64,000 nt of DNA from Sanderia malayensis (lineage: Eukaryota; Cnidaria; Scyphozoa; Semaeostomeae; Pelagiidae), in assembly GCA_013076295.1 (NCBI GenBank), contig RQOL01000828.1, positions 1,550,001 to 1,614,000 of the forward strand. Reading direction: 5' to 3'. Under the pieces are notes generated by a model that was not told the DNA's origin, did no database searches, and saw nothing but the letters and a program-made list of their open reading frames with translations. Made by a program: the position numbers and the translations under genes. This document shows positions 11,639 through 37,531 of this stretch, in pieces. The first letter of the stretch is position 1; every line of letters begins with the position of its first letter.

Positions 11639-11908
11639 TAACAGTTAAAAAAGTGGGCTGCTCCGCCAAGAAGTTGGCGGAGCCAATCAAATTGCAGGGA
11701 TTTGATAACCGGCATTCTGATTGGTCAACATTGCAAATTTTTATTTTGTTCTGAATAGACCCCTTGCACAATTCATTTTCAATGCGAGGCTCAAATTTGA
11801 GAACGAGGTGATAGGTGTAGTAGATTTTAAATTAACCCGCAATTACCGAAGTGAACACCGCAAACTATCAATTGTCGCTCGATTTATTTACCTGTTTTAT
11901 TTAAAAAC

Positions 11909-13756
11909 ATGGATCAATTCAGAGCACTGTTACCGGAAGATAAGTTAGTTAATTGTCTGGATGATTTGAGGAAGTTAACTGTGAAGGAATTGAAAGTGAT
12001 CTTAGTTGCTTACAAAGAGAAAATTTCTGGCTCAAAAGCGGACCTCATTCTGAGGGCCTATGCCATTCTTTCTCGGATAAAGAAGCAAGAAGAAGATAAT
12101 TCATGTTCTGTAACACCTCCATCAACTGATGCGTATTGCAAATATGAAGATATCATGAAAAATAGATGCAGTCATTTACCATGGACATCTGATCTCAGAG
12201 GCACACCAATCTTTTCTTTCGTCCAGCTGTACGACTATCTTGTGATCCGAACGACGAAGTTCAAGCATATTAAATTGAAGAGCACTTCTTATAAAAAGCT
12301 GAAATCCTTCCAATTCTTTTATGAAGGCTATATCAAATCGTTCTCTGTGGCAAAAGATGCAAGTTCAACATATTTTGATGTGCGTATGAAAGCGTCAATG
12401 AAGAATGTCTTATATAAAGTTATTGTTGTTTTGTCTTCTGATTCTGGTGATGTTTCTTGTGCAGCCTGTACATGCCCTGCTGGTTCTGGTTTATCTGGTT
12501 TTGGCAACTGTAATCATGTTGGTGGTGTCCTTTTTGCACTTGAAGATTTTAATCGAAAAGGTTATCAAAGCTGCCCACAACCAGTCTCTTGTACTTCTAA
12601 GTTATCTGCTTGGAATGTTCCTTCATCTTCAACTTCAGTTTCTCCTGCTTCTATTGAGCAGATAATAATCCAGAAAATAAAATTTGGAAGTGATAACACT
12701 TTAGGAAAGAAACCAGTCCATCAACATGACCCACGTAGAACCAAAGATCGCCAACTGCATGAAGAACGCTTTGAAAAGTTAAAGATTAGCCTTGCTTCAT
12801 CCATACCCAACAGTTGTTTTTTTGCCTTTCATTCCATGCCTGACATACAGCCTTCAAGTGATACATCCGTTGTTGCTGAAGTGGTTGATGCATTGGACGC
12901 TCCATTTGAAGAATCCTTTGTTGAATTATCTGTTGCCAATCTCGCTGATCCTGTAATCTTCACTGATGATTATGATATATCTTGTGCTAATTTTAAAAAC
13001 ATGATGGAATTCTATGCTCAGTCTCATTTGATTCTGGACCCATCACAGATTATTGAAATTGAAAAGTCCACCCGTGGCCAATCATCCAATGATGCCTGGA
13101 AGCAACACAGATTATATAGGATAACTGCATCCAATTTTTACTCAGCTGCAGTCAATAGAGTGGAACCCTCCTCGAAATTGAAATCAATGTTTTATTCTGA
13201 ATTTTCTTCTGCCAGTACAAGACATGGTAAAATGTATGAACCACATGTTCGTTCTTTGTATTTGGATAAGATGAATAAAGCCCATTGCCATATATCGGTA
13301 GAAGAGCCAGGCCTCATCATCTCCAAATCTCATTCTTTTCTTGGTGCATCTTTAGATGGTATAGTTCGACATAGTAACATCTCCTGGGGACTTGAAATAA
13401 AATGTCCATTTTCAAAATTTTCAACTTCTCTTGAAGATGCACTTGCTGACAAGCATTTCTTTCTCACAAGAACGTCAAAGATCCACCTTAAGAAGAATCA
13501 TCCTTATTATTACCAAATTCAAGGGCAGATGTTTTGTTCTGGTTTGGACAGAGTTGATCTTGTTGTGTGGTTTGGTGATCATGAGCCATTATTTATCAAG
13601 TCCATTGAATATGATGCTGATTTTATCCAGTCATCCATTCTTCCCCAACTGTATCATTTCTATTGTAAAGCTGTATTACCAGAGTTTTTCACCAAGCGTG
13701 TCAAGAGAGGACAACGGTTATACATCCATGATGGTTGGCAGAAATTTTCTTCTTGA
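11909..13756 (+). CDS. SAP-like/SWIM zinc finger/YqaJ nuclease of the transposon, 615 aa
   Basis: Single uninterrupted exon. Residues ~12-52 look like a SAP-type DNA-binding helix pair (DLRKLTVKELKVIL). A SWIM zinc finger follows: Cys187-X-Cys189 ... Cys201-X-His203. The C-terminal third is a YqaJ/lambda-exonuclease domain of the PD-(D/E)XK fold: Glu444 (YEPHV), Asp483 (ASLDGI) and Glu496-Ile-Lys498 (LEIKC), then YYYQIQGQM. All three catalytic positions are present. In ISL2EU elements this protein accompanies the transposase, and its role in transposition is not established. The start codon is the first Met of the frame (MDQFRALLPEDK). A poly(A) signal follows at 13820. The partner gene converges from the right. 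Confidence 0.9.
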   Translation: MDQFRALLPEDKLVNCLDDLRKLTVKELKVILVAYKEKISGSKADLILRAYAILSRIKKQEEDNSCSVTPPSTDAYCKYEDIMKNRCSHLPWTSDLRGTPIFSFVQLYDYLVIRTTKFKHIKLKSTSYKKLKSFQFFYEGYIKSFSVAKDASSTYFDVRMKASMKNVLYKVIVVLSSDSGDVSCAACTCPAGSGLSGFGNCNHVGGVLFALEDFNRKGYQSCPQPVSCTSKLSAWNVPSSSTSVSPASIEQIIIQKIKFGSDNTLGKKPVHQHDPRRTKDRQLHEERFEKLKISLASSIPNSCFFAFHSMPDIQPSSDTSVVAEVVDALDAPFEESFVELSVANLADPVIFTDDYDISCANFKNMMEFYAQSHLILDPSQIIEIEKSTRGQSSNDAWKQHRLYRITASNFYSAAVNRVEPSSKLKSMFYSEFSSASTRHGKMYEPHVRSLYLDKMNKAHCHISVEEPGLIISKSHSFLGASLDGIVRHSNISWGLEIKCPFSKFSTSLEDALADKHFFLTRTSKIHLKKNHPYYYQIQGQMFCSGLDRVDLVVWFGDHEPLFIKSIEYDADFIQSSILPQLYHFYCKAVLPEFFTKRVKRGQRLYIHDGWQKFSS

Positions 13757-13819
13757 GTATTTATATTAAGTTTATAAAACACAATGTGTAAGAAAGCAAA
13801 GGTTATTATATATATTGTT

Positions 13820-13825
13820 AAATAA
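13820..13825 (+). promoter_or_regulatory. Poly(A) signal AATAAA for the YqaJ gene
   Basis: AATAAA lies 64 bp after the nuclease stop codon and before the 77-bp array. Confidence 0.5.
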
Positions 13826-13934
13826 ATGTTTGGAAATACAAAAATGTAATATTTCGAAGAATAGTCATAACATTGCAAATACTAGATAACTAAAAGCTTT
13901 TTCAATTGACACTCATCATAGCATGAGCAAATAA

Positions 13935-14386
13935 GAATAGTTAAGATGTATGGTTACTTAGATTATTATATATTGCTACAGTATACGACTACATATACAT
14001 TTGGCCACTATGAATAGTTAAGATGTATGGTTACTTAGATTATTATATATTGCTACAGTATATGACTACATATACATTTGGCCACTATGAATAGTTAAGA
14101 TGTATGGTTACTTAGATTATTATATATTGCTACAGTATACGAATACATATACATTTGGCAACTAAGAATAGTTAAGATATATGGTTACTTAGATTATTAT
14201 ATATTGTATACGACTACATATACATTTGGCAACTAAGAATAGTTAAGATGTATGGTTACTTAGATTATTATATATTGCTAAAGTATATGACTACATATAC
14301 ATTTGGCCACTATGAATAGTTAAGATGTATGGTTACTTAGATTATTATATATTGCTACAGTATACGAATACATATACATTTGGCAC
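13935..14386. repeat. 77-bp tandem array between the two transposon genes
   Basis: Six units, recognised by TTAAGATGTATGGTTACTTA starting at 13941, 14018, 14095, 14172, 14243 and 14320. Spacing is 77 bp except for one 71-bp unit (six-base deletion). Units are >90% alike and contain TATATATTGCTACAGTATA and CATATACATTTGGC. The array lies exactly between the convergent stop codons. It has no spacers and is not CRISPR. Confidence 0.92.
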
Positions 14387-14413
14387 AGATACATTTATAT
14401 ATTTAATTAATTA

Positions 14414-16006
14414 TTACTTATTGCGACTTGAAGGCATTACTAAAAAGGGCAAGAAATTTGTTAACAAGCAACATACTGTAAAAATTTGATCAGCCATTGG
14501 ATGCAAAGATAAAGGCAGAACACCATCAAGGATATGAAAGTTCTTGACTCTACCAATTGCTCTCTCTACGTGTATTCTGACAGCTGCTATCCGGGCTGTT
14601 TCTTCACTCTCTTTGGGTGTCAGCTGAGCACGAGTACCTTTGAAAGGAGGAATATTCAGGGTGACACCAATTGGTAGAATATCAGCTATGTCAAAACCTC
14701 GATCTGCCATCACATTGTCGCCAGGCTCAAGAAGAGATAAAATGCCACATTTTTCTGTAATTTCTTTATCAGAAACACGTCCAGACCAAAGTTTCGACAC
14801 AAATGTAATAGCACCAGTGGGAGAAATACCAATCAAAGCTTTCCAAGTATTATGGTGCTTATACTCAGACCATGTTTGCGACTGAGCTTTCATGGAAGAA
14901 GGAACCTCTATGAAAATTTCAGTGCAATCAATGATAACCCTCGTAGATGGATATGTCTTGAACTCATCAGGCATTAATTTTTGCACAAGTTCTTTCGAAG
15001 GAAAGGGGAAAAGAAGAGGCAATTCATGATATAAAAAGTTGATCCAAGTGGTGAAGACTCTTGAAGCATGACTGGCTGAGATACCAAATCTATCTCCAAG
15101 ATCATTCAAAAACAAGCCAACTTTAAGACGCATCAAAACAAGAATGAATGCTTCAAAATTAGGAAGAACTCTTTTGCGGCCACGTTTCTTGTCACCATCT
15201 TGCTTTTCTGCTTTTTGTTCAGATGCTTGTTGGGACTTTGGGCCACGCCAGTAAGAGATACTTTCAAATTTGGGTTCCAGATATTCGAAGACAGAAAGAA
15301 GAGAAGAATAATTTGGGAAGCCAGTGTAAAACTTAACAGCAGAGTCATCATTTTGCAACTTGCCAATGGAGAACAGTGCCTTTTTTGCCACAGACAAATC
15401 AGCATTTAACTGGGCAAGCTGAGAAGAAAGTTCGTCAATTTTCTGCTGAAGATTGACATAACATCTCTGATCAGTCTCACTTGTAGCCATATAACAATGA
15501 TCAGTAGCTGCGGAATCATGAGAGTTGTCGCTTACTAAAACTGGGCTATTGACGAAAGAAAAACTGGTCTGTGTTGAAGAAGTCACAAATTGGGAAACAT
15601 TTTCCAAGAGAGAATCATCAATATCACAGATTTCCGCGGCAGAAGAAGAAGATGGTTGGATACCAATATACGCACTGCGATCTTTTGGAGCTTTGCGTTT
15701 GGGTTGTTTGTCCTGAGATGCTGCATATGTGTTGAAGAGCTTCAATGATGGAACTGCGCCAGAAACTAAGTTCCAACGACATGGGCCTCGCTTTATGTCA
15801 GAATCTAGAAAGTGATCTTGGCAAAGAAATGTATTATTTGTCACTTTAAAGCCATCCAAGCCATCCACGCGCTTTATAAGATTGCACCACAATCTCTTTT
15901 CGGGGTTCTTCTGGGGGAATCTGAAGAAATGTAGGCCCGTGGGAGTTCCATCGTATTTGTACATGTAATTGCAACACCCAAAATACAAAGTATAATACAA
16001 CTTCAC
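14414..16006 (-). CDS. THAP/DDE_4 transposase of the ISL2EU-like element, 530 aa
   Basis: Uninterrupted frame. The N-terminus resembles a THAP finger (GLHFFRFPQ, then RLWCNLI and TFLCQDHF). A Ser/Thr-rich linker and short coiled coil (QQKIDELSSQLAQLN) follow, then a Tnp_4-type helix-turn-helix (LGDRFGISASHASRVF). The DDE catalytic domain has Asp360 (IIDCTE), Asp435 (MADRGFD) and Glu481 (HVERAIGR). All three are present, so it may be catalytically competent. Oddity: only the adjacent Cys11-Cys12 precede the FRFP block, and the usual Cys-X2-4-Cys spacing of a THAP finger is not seen. A small 5' exon may be missing from this model: a TTCCAG acceptor-like site lies just upstream of the ATG. Confidence 0.9.
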   Translation of the reverse strand: MKLYYTLYFGCCNYMYKYDGTPTGLHFFRFPQKNPEKRLWCNLIKRVDGLDGFKVTNNTFLCQDHFLDSDIKRGPCRWNLVSGAVPSLKLFNTYAASQDKQPKRKAPKDRSAYIGIQPSSSSAAEICDIDDSLLENVSQFVTSSTQTSFSFVNSPVLVSDNSHDSAATDHCYMATSETDQRCYVNLQQKIDELSSQLAQLNADLSVAKKALFSIGKLQNDDSAVKFYTGFPNYSSLLSVFEYLEPKFESISYWRGPKSQQASEQKAEKQDGDKKRGRKRVLPNFEAFILVLMRLKVGLFLNDLGDRFGISASHASRVFTTWINFLYHELPLLFPFPSKELVQKLMPDEFKTYPSTRVIIDCTEIFIEVPSSMKAQSQTWSEYKHHNTWKALIGISPTGAITFVSKLWSGRVSDKEITEKCGILSLLEPGDNVMADRGFDIADILPIGVTLNIPPFKGTRAQLTPKESEETARIAAVRIHVERAIGRVKNFHILDGVLPLSLHPMADQIFTVCCLLTNFLPFLVMPSSRNK

Positions 16007-16672
16007 TGGAAGGACTTTGCGAAAAATCGTTTCTATTGTTTCTCTTGTTATTAAACTAAAGTCTTTGTTGTAAGTAAATAATAAATACTGTCCAAAATTT
16101 AACTAACTTGTCTCCTCCACTTGGTCTTTGCTTCATTCATTTGAATGCAAATTCACCTAAAAAATTCAAAAACATTAATAAACAAAAATATCGAATTTTG
16201 TTGGTTTCACTCCTCTCGTTGACAACGAATTTGAAGGCAAAAAAAGCAGTGCTTGACATTTTTAAAACTTGCACAAGTCTGTAATTGTACTAATTGAAAC
16301 TTACAGTTTTCTAATTTATCTTTGATTGTAGAACAATTTGTGCAAAATATTGAGCTCGACATGACATTATTGTTTTCGCAATTGGCCTATTTTTAATGTG
16401 ATTTTGAGTACCTAAATTACTGCATGCACAAAGTAAGACAATAAACTTACCAAGAATAATATGAATGCGCCTCTGTGGATTTAAATAACCATCGTGTGTT
16501 CATGTTTTTAACCAATGACTTGCTGCAAAGAGTAGTACAACAATAAAACAAAAACAGCGCGCCGCTCTGCCCGGTCGGCGACAAATTTCTTTGTTACGGT
16601 TAAGGTATTTTACAGACCAGAATTTTTCGGAACGAAGCTTCGAAATTTGCCCACTTTTCTTACTGTTAGAAA

Positions 16673-16709
16673 ACGAGTCTCGATGTGCTTGCACTCAATC
16701 GAGACTCGT
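16673..16709. repeat. 12-bp perfect stem next to the transposon end
   Basis: ACGAGTCTCGAT at 16673-16684 and its reverse complement at 16698-16709, with a 13-base loop. It lies five bases beyond the right TA of the ISL2EU-like element, so it belongs to the target locus. Confidence 0.75.
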
Positions 16710-17005
16710 GCAACAAGTCTAGACCTCCACCTCTATAGTCTAAGTCTATTATAGCTCAAAAAGGATGCATTGAAATGTGGCCAAAGCCATCTTTGTTTCA
16801 CACCAGAGTTTTTTCTCCTCTTCCTTCCAAGGTGGTTTTAGTTATTTCATGTTCGCTTTGCTATTTCATTTTTTACTTTTCAGATATTCTACATCCACAA
16901 CTGATCAATATTTCTCTTCTCCATCCTGAGTAATACTTCTGCAGGCCTTGGCTTGGTTGGCTTTAGGTGCGCACAGGGAACTGACGCGCTTTAACTTCTT
17001 CCAAA

Positions 17006-17516
17006 ATGGCTGCCAAACAGCAGAATAATAATCAAAATGACGATAAAGAAAAAGTCGATAAACCAACCAACGACCCAGTAATCAACGGTTTATCAAATGG
17101 ACAGGATGTTAGTGAAACTGAAATTGATGATGCGACCATCCAAGAAGGTAAATTGAAAGAGATTTTACATGTAACATGTTTTACATTAAACCATAGTCAT
17201 AAAGAAAATAATCTTATGACTATGATTAAACAAAAATATAACAGGTTTTACTCCGAAGAACAAATTATAACGTAAATATGAAAGATTCTTATTTTTATGA
17301 AGCAGCTACCACTATCTTTACTAACGGTATGTGAGAACTTCAAAATCCCAAAGTTTTTTTTCTATTTCAGAATATCAGGCAATTGACAAAGAGCTTGATG
17401 AATTAGATTCTTTTATGGACAACCTCGAAAATCAAAGCACAATGCTACACGATAAAGTTAAAGATTTCCTTGACTCAGTCAAAGCTACAAATGTTACGAA
17501 AATGGAAGAAAATTGA
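17006..17516 (+). CDS. BBLN: Bublin coiled-coil protein (C9orf16/UPF0184 family)
   Basis: Two coding exons, 17006-17147 and 17371-17516, splice in phase 1 to give 95 residues. The family-defining block is EYQAIDKELDELDSFMDNLE and the following HDKVKDFLDS coiled coil, at residues ~48-85. The N-terminus is acidic, Asn-rich and disordered (MAAKQQNNNQNDDKEKVDK). Bublin homologues are small intermediate-filament-associated proteins; in C. elegans the homologue affects intestinal lumen shape (family knowledge). The ATG is in good context (AAAATGG). The gene converges on the valyl-tRNA synthetase gene, with 405 bp between stop codons. Confidence 0.88.
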
Positions 17517-17854
17517 AATATCAGAACATTTGAAGAGCCTCTACAGAATCAATTATAGATACTCAAATTAAATTTCTTATTATTTATATTGCTAAATTTA
17601 TAAATTAATATTGTTTCATTAAGAACAATGTGCGTATGTACCTTGTCTTTGAGGTAAAAATCACCCCAACCCCCCGTTCTTTATTGAATTCCTAACCACT
17701 CCATCCCCCAGTACCATCACCACAAAAGATTGTCTCAACCAAACACTTAAAATGCCCGTAAAACTTGCTGAAGTCTTGTTGAATACAAATGAAGCACATA
17801 AGGATTCAAGAAAAACACATAATATATGACATTAATGATATTGTGATATCATGA

Positions 17855-17860
17855 TTTATT
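17855..17860 (-). promoter_or_regulatory. Poly(A) signal AATAAA for VARS
   Basis: Minus-strand AATAAA, 62 bp beyond the VARS stop codon (17922-17924). Confidence 0.55.
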
Positions 17861-17921
17861 AAATATTTTTCATTATTATTAATCATGCATAATATAGCTG
17901 CTATGAAGATTAAAAATCTAT

Positions 17922-34420
<16,499 letters not shown>

Positions 34421-34732
34421 TAACTTTTAAGCAAAATTGCCCAAAGTTCGTTTTTGGTACTTCAATGAAAATGATATTTGTGGATTTTTTTCATCATGGC
34501 TCACTCATTTCACTTACATTTCAATTATTGAGTTGAATAGTTGAAATCCCCACACCGACTTCACCCTTTGTTCCCAGCAGTTCTATAATTTTTCCAGCAC
34601 CAGGACAGGATATCGCCACTTCTAATTTGACTAAGAAAGACTTATATAAAGTTCTCTAATGGGTTTTCACGAAAGGGAGATCATATGGTAATTTTATGTT
34701 CATTATATATCATTAAATATGGTACAGAAATA

Positions 34733-35023
34733 CCATATTTCCTCGATTAAACGCCCCCTCGATTAGAAGCCCCCCTCGAATAAACGCCCCCTTATGCTAC
34801 TAACTTTTGAAATAAACGCCTCCCTTCAATTAAACGCCCCCCACACAACAAAAGTCGGTGTAGTGTATTGTTGCTCGATAAAAGCAAGGCACAACTAAAC
34901 CACTTTCTCTTTTTCTGGACCCAATGACAGAGGCTGTGATCTTGCACTTTCTAATAAACGCCCCCCTTAAATAATGCCCCCTCGATTAGGCGCCCCCAAA
35001 AAAGTTTAATCGAGGTGATACGG
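34733..35023. mobile_element. Palindromic-end MITE, family A, copy 1 (291 bp)
   Basis: Ends CCATATTTCCTCGATTAAAC and, inverted, CCGTATCACCTCGATTAAAC, flanked by TA on both sides. The interior shares with 42873-43197 the blocks TTGCTCGATAAA, GCAAGGC, CAACTAAACCA and ACTTTCTAATAAACGCCCCC. No coding capacity. It lies 312 bp upstream of the VARS start. Confidence 0.88.
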
Positions 35024-35395
35024 TATACTTCTCAGTTTTTGCCAGCTATCGTTACTATTCATACTTTTTGAAGACGTCATAAACTTATGACGTCATAAAC
35101 CGTAATGAGCAAAACTTTTGGGTTTTGGTTTTGGATTCCAAATCCCAATGCTCTAGAGTATGCAAATGCCTGAAACTAATTTGGGCTAAGCAAAAGTTTA
35201 AACTGTCAAAGCCAATTATACCTTTTTTCTGACGTCACCGATCACGTGGTACTGAAGCAAAATGTTTTTGGTCCCATTTCGTATTCTGAATCTCCATGCT
35301 CAAAAGTATATAAAACAAGTGAGATAATCTAAGTTAGGTGAAAAATCAGATTATTACAGCCATTGCCCTGCCTATACAAAAATGGTCACTTTTCA

Positions 35396-36859
35396 TACCG
35401 TAAATCCTCGAATACATTAAAACCGAAAACTTTCGGACGATCAAACTTTCGGACAAAATTGTGTCCGAAAATTTAATTGTCCGAAATTACTTGCTGTCCG
35501 AATGTTTTATTGACCGAAAGTTTGTTTTTTCGGAAGACACAGAAATACACACAGAAATGGTCAATGTTCACCAAGGTTAATCATCTACGCATATAATTTC
35601 GCACTTTATAATTTCGCATAGCATTTATCTTCAGCATTTATGTTTTTTCCGTCCTTTATGTTCATCATTTTCAATGAGAGGCCAATCAAGCTCAAGGGAC
35701 ATATTGTTTGAGCAACGTAATGTTTTAAACGTTGAGCTGAGAGTTTTTGGCAACGCAACTGGTCTACGAGGGAAACACAAATCGTTGTCTTCCACAAGAG
35801 GACAGATTTCCAGTTGTTGAATTCAGTGATTTTTCTCTTCGTGTCAAAAGAACGAGATGAATTGAAGCTCCCGAGGGAACATAGAGCCATGATCATTTTT
35901 CATGTGTTCAAGTAGCAAACAACAGATTCAGTCCTTCAATTAATTGAAGACAACTACCAGGGGGGTACGTGGCACATGTGAAAAATGTCAGTGATCTTCT
36001 GTTAAATATATAACAATTTTTCCTAGGTTTGGAGTAAATGCCTTTTGCATAATTGATCGATAAAAACCTTACAAAAACTCCATTTTTTCTAATGGGCATG
36101 GCTTTCATAAAAATGGGCGTATTACTAAAACTTTTCCCCTGTCGTCCCACTTTTTGAGTGCTGGTGCCGCCCCTGACAACTACTGTGTCAGTATGTTTGT
36201 GCCAGCTAATTTAACACATCAATTTAACACTGGATCCTACTGTCAATGGTCCGACAAAAATTTTTCTAAAATCAAAATTTGAAGAGTTGTGGAATTGAAA
36301 GATCAATTGTGGGAATTGAAAGACCAGATCAATTTTGGAATTGAAGTTTATTCCGTTGAAGTTTCACGAAAGATTTTTACGATGAAACTTCTTCATTCAC
36401 TTGGTTGACTTGGTTGTACGACCCTTTGCGAAATTGAACATTGAGTTGGAGCCAGAGAACCCTTTTCAAGATCCAGACTAAATACGATATCAAACTTGAT
36501 CGATTTTAGCTTTGACCGAAAATTTCTCTAGTCCGAAAGTTTTTTTTCCGATGTATTTTGTCCGAAATTTTTAAGTCCGAAAGTTTTCGGTTTTAATGTA
36601 AGCCCCCACCTTCGAATAAGCCCTCCACTTGAATAAGCCCCCATCTTGATTATCATTTGCAAGGATATTGAGCCCACCCAAGTATCGAGACATTGAAGTT
36701 GTTCAGTGAATGTATTGCAAATAACAGCAAATTTAAACTAATAACTTCATTGATTGGCCGCATCGTATAGCTTTAATTTTGCTAAATACTGAACAATGAT
36801 CAGACTAAAATTTCGCTTTTGCAAATAAGCCCCCGGGGGCTTATTCGAGAATTACGGTA
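35396..36859. mobile_element. MITE of 'aataagcccc' family split by a nested insertion
   Basis: The left end TACCGTAAATCCTCGAATA and right end TTATTCGAGAATTACGGTA are inverted repeats. The interior consists of AATAAGCCCCC modules. The element is interrupted after 'CCTCGAA' by the 1,184-bp element at 35415-36598. Removing that insert and one TA rejoins CCTCGAATAAGCCCCCACC, the family sequence seen again at ~38168. Confidence 0.88.
35415..36598. mobile_element. 1,184-bp TIR element nested in another MITE
   Basis: Ends CATTAAAACCGAAAACTTTC and its exact inverse, flanked by TA at 35413-35414 and 36599-36600. Subterminal regions on both sides are full of GTCCGAAA and TTTCGG motifs. The interior has only short frames. 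The longest (minus, 35606-35896) has no recognisable transposase residues. Likely non-autonomous. Confidence 0.9.
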
Positions 36860-36902
36860 AGTCCGCGATAAAGCCTATAGCTCAATAAGCCTCCACCTTA
36901 TA

Positions 36903-37251
36903 CTTTAATCGGAGAAACTTTCGCGGGAAGAAACTTTCGCGATTTTCGCGTTTTTGACCAAAATTCGCGAAAGTTTATTGCGCGAAATTTTCTAAAACTT
37001 GAAATGCGCGAAAGTTTATTCTTGATAAAAATTTCAAAATTTGAAATTCGCGAAATTTATGAAAAAGTTTCACTTTGAATAAAAACTACTTGAAGGTTTC
37101 TGCTTAAAGTTTCTGTTGAGACTTGTAATTCGCGAAAGTTTATTCTCGCAAAATATCCGATTTTGCCTAAAACGCGAAAGTTAATTCTAGAAATTTCGCG
37201 TTTTTTTCGCCTCGCGAAAGTTTCTTCCCGCGAAAGTTTCTCCGATTAAAG
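36903..37251. mobile_element. 349-bp inverted-repeat MITE (CGCGAAAGTTT family)
   Basis: The TIR is about 40 bp, beginning CTTTAATCGGAGAAACTTTC on the left and as its inverse on the right. TA flanks at 36901-36902 and 37252-37253. The interior is dense in CGCGAAAGTTTATT and its inverse, so the transcript could fold into a long hairpin. It sits 280 bp upstream of the SARDH start. Confidence 0.9.
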
Positions 37252-37531
37252 TATATTGTTTTGCGAAATATACCCCCGGGGATGCATCGAGGACTTGCAA
37301 TATAAATTATTCATGTGAGAAGCGATTATTTTCCTGTTCAAACAGGTTTGACGAGGTACATCTTCAGGCTTGACGAGGTCTGTCGTGGACTCCTCAACTC
37401 AACAAACGCAACGTCTGGCTGAAGCCGAGCCGAGAAGAAGACAACAGGCCAGGCTGGTAAACACAGGAAGACAGAAGAAGTCCAGTTTGAGCGAAAACAA
37501 GTCACTTTAACCTCGATAAAAGAGTCAAACC

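Larger units (their letters stand above)
11641..16666. mobile_element. ISL2EU-like DNA transposon, two genes, apparently intact
   Basis: Terminal inverted repeats are at 11641-11658 (ACAGTTAAAAAAGTGGGC) and 16649-16666 (inverse reads ACAGTAAGAAAAGTGGGC), 16 of 18 identical. TA dinucleotides flank both ends (11639-11640 and 16667-16668), giving a 5,026-bp element. It carries a YqaJ-type nuclease gene and a THAP/DDE transposase gene in convergent orientation. Pairing a DDE_Tnp_4 transposase with a YqaJ homologue and TA duplications is the known signature of the ISL2EU group (PIF/Harbinger-related). Both ORFs are uninterrupted with catalytic residues present. Subterminal palindromes follow each TIR (GCTCCGCC..GGCGGAGC on the left; an AT/CG palindrome on the right). 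Confidence 0.85.

Noticed and set aside
12405..12665. Hydrophobic Leu/Val-rich ORF (86 aa)
   Set aside because: It is a frame-shifted shadow of the SWIM region of the YqaJ nuclease gene.
13935..14386. Regular repeats resembling a CRISPR array
   Set aside because: The units are contiguous 77-bp tandem repeats without unique spacers, in an animal nuclear genome inside a DNA transposon.
35606..35896. 96-aa minus-strand ORF inside the nested element as a transposase remnant
   Set aside because: No DDE, zinc-finger or helix-turn-helix features are visible in any frame, and the element is too short for a transposase.
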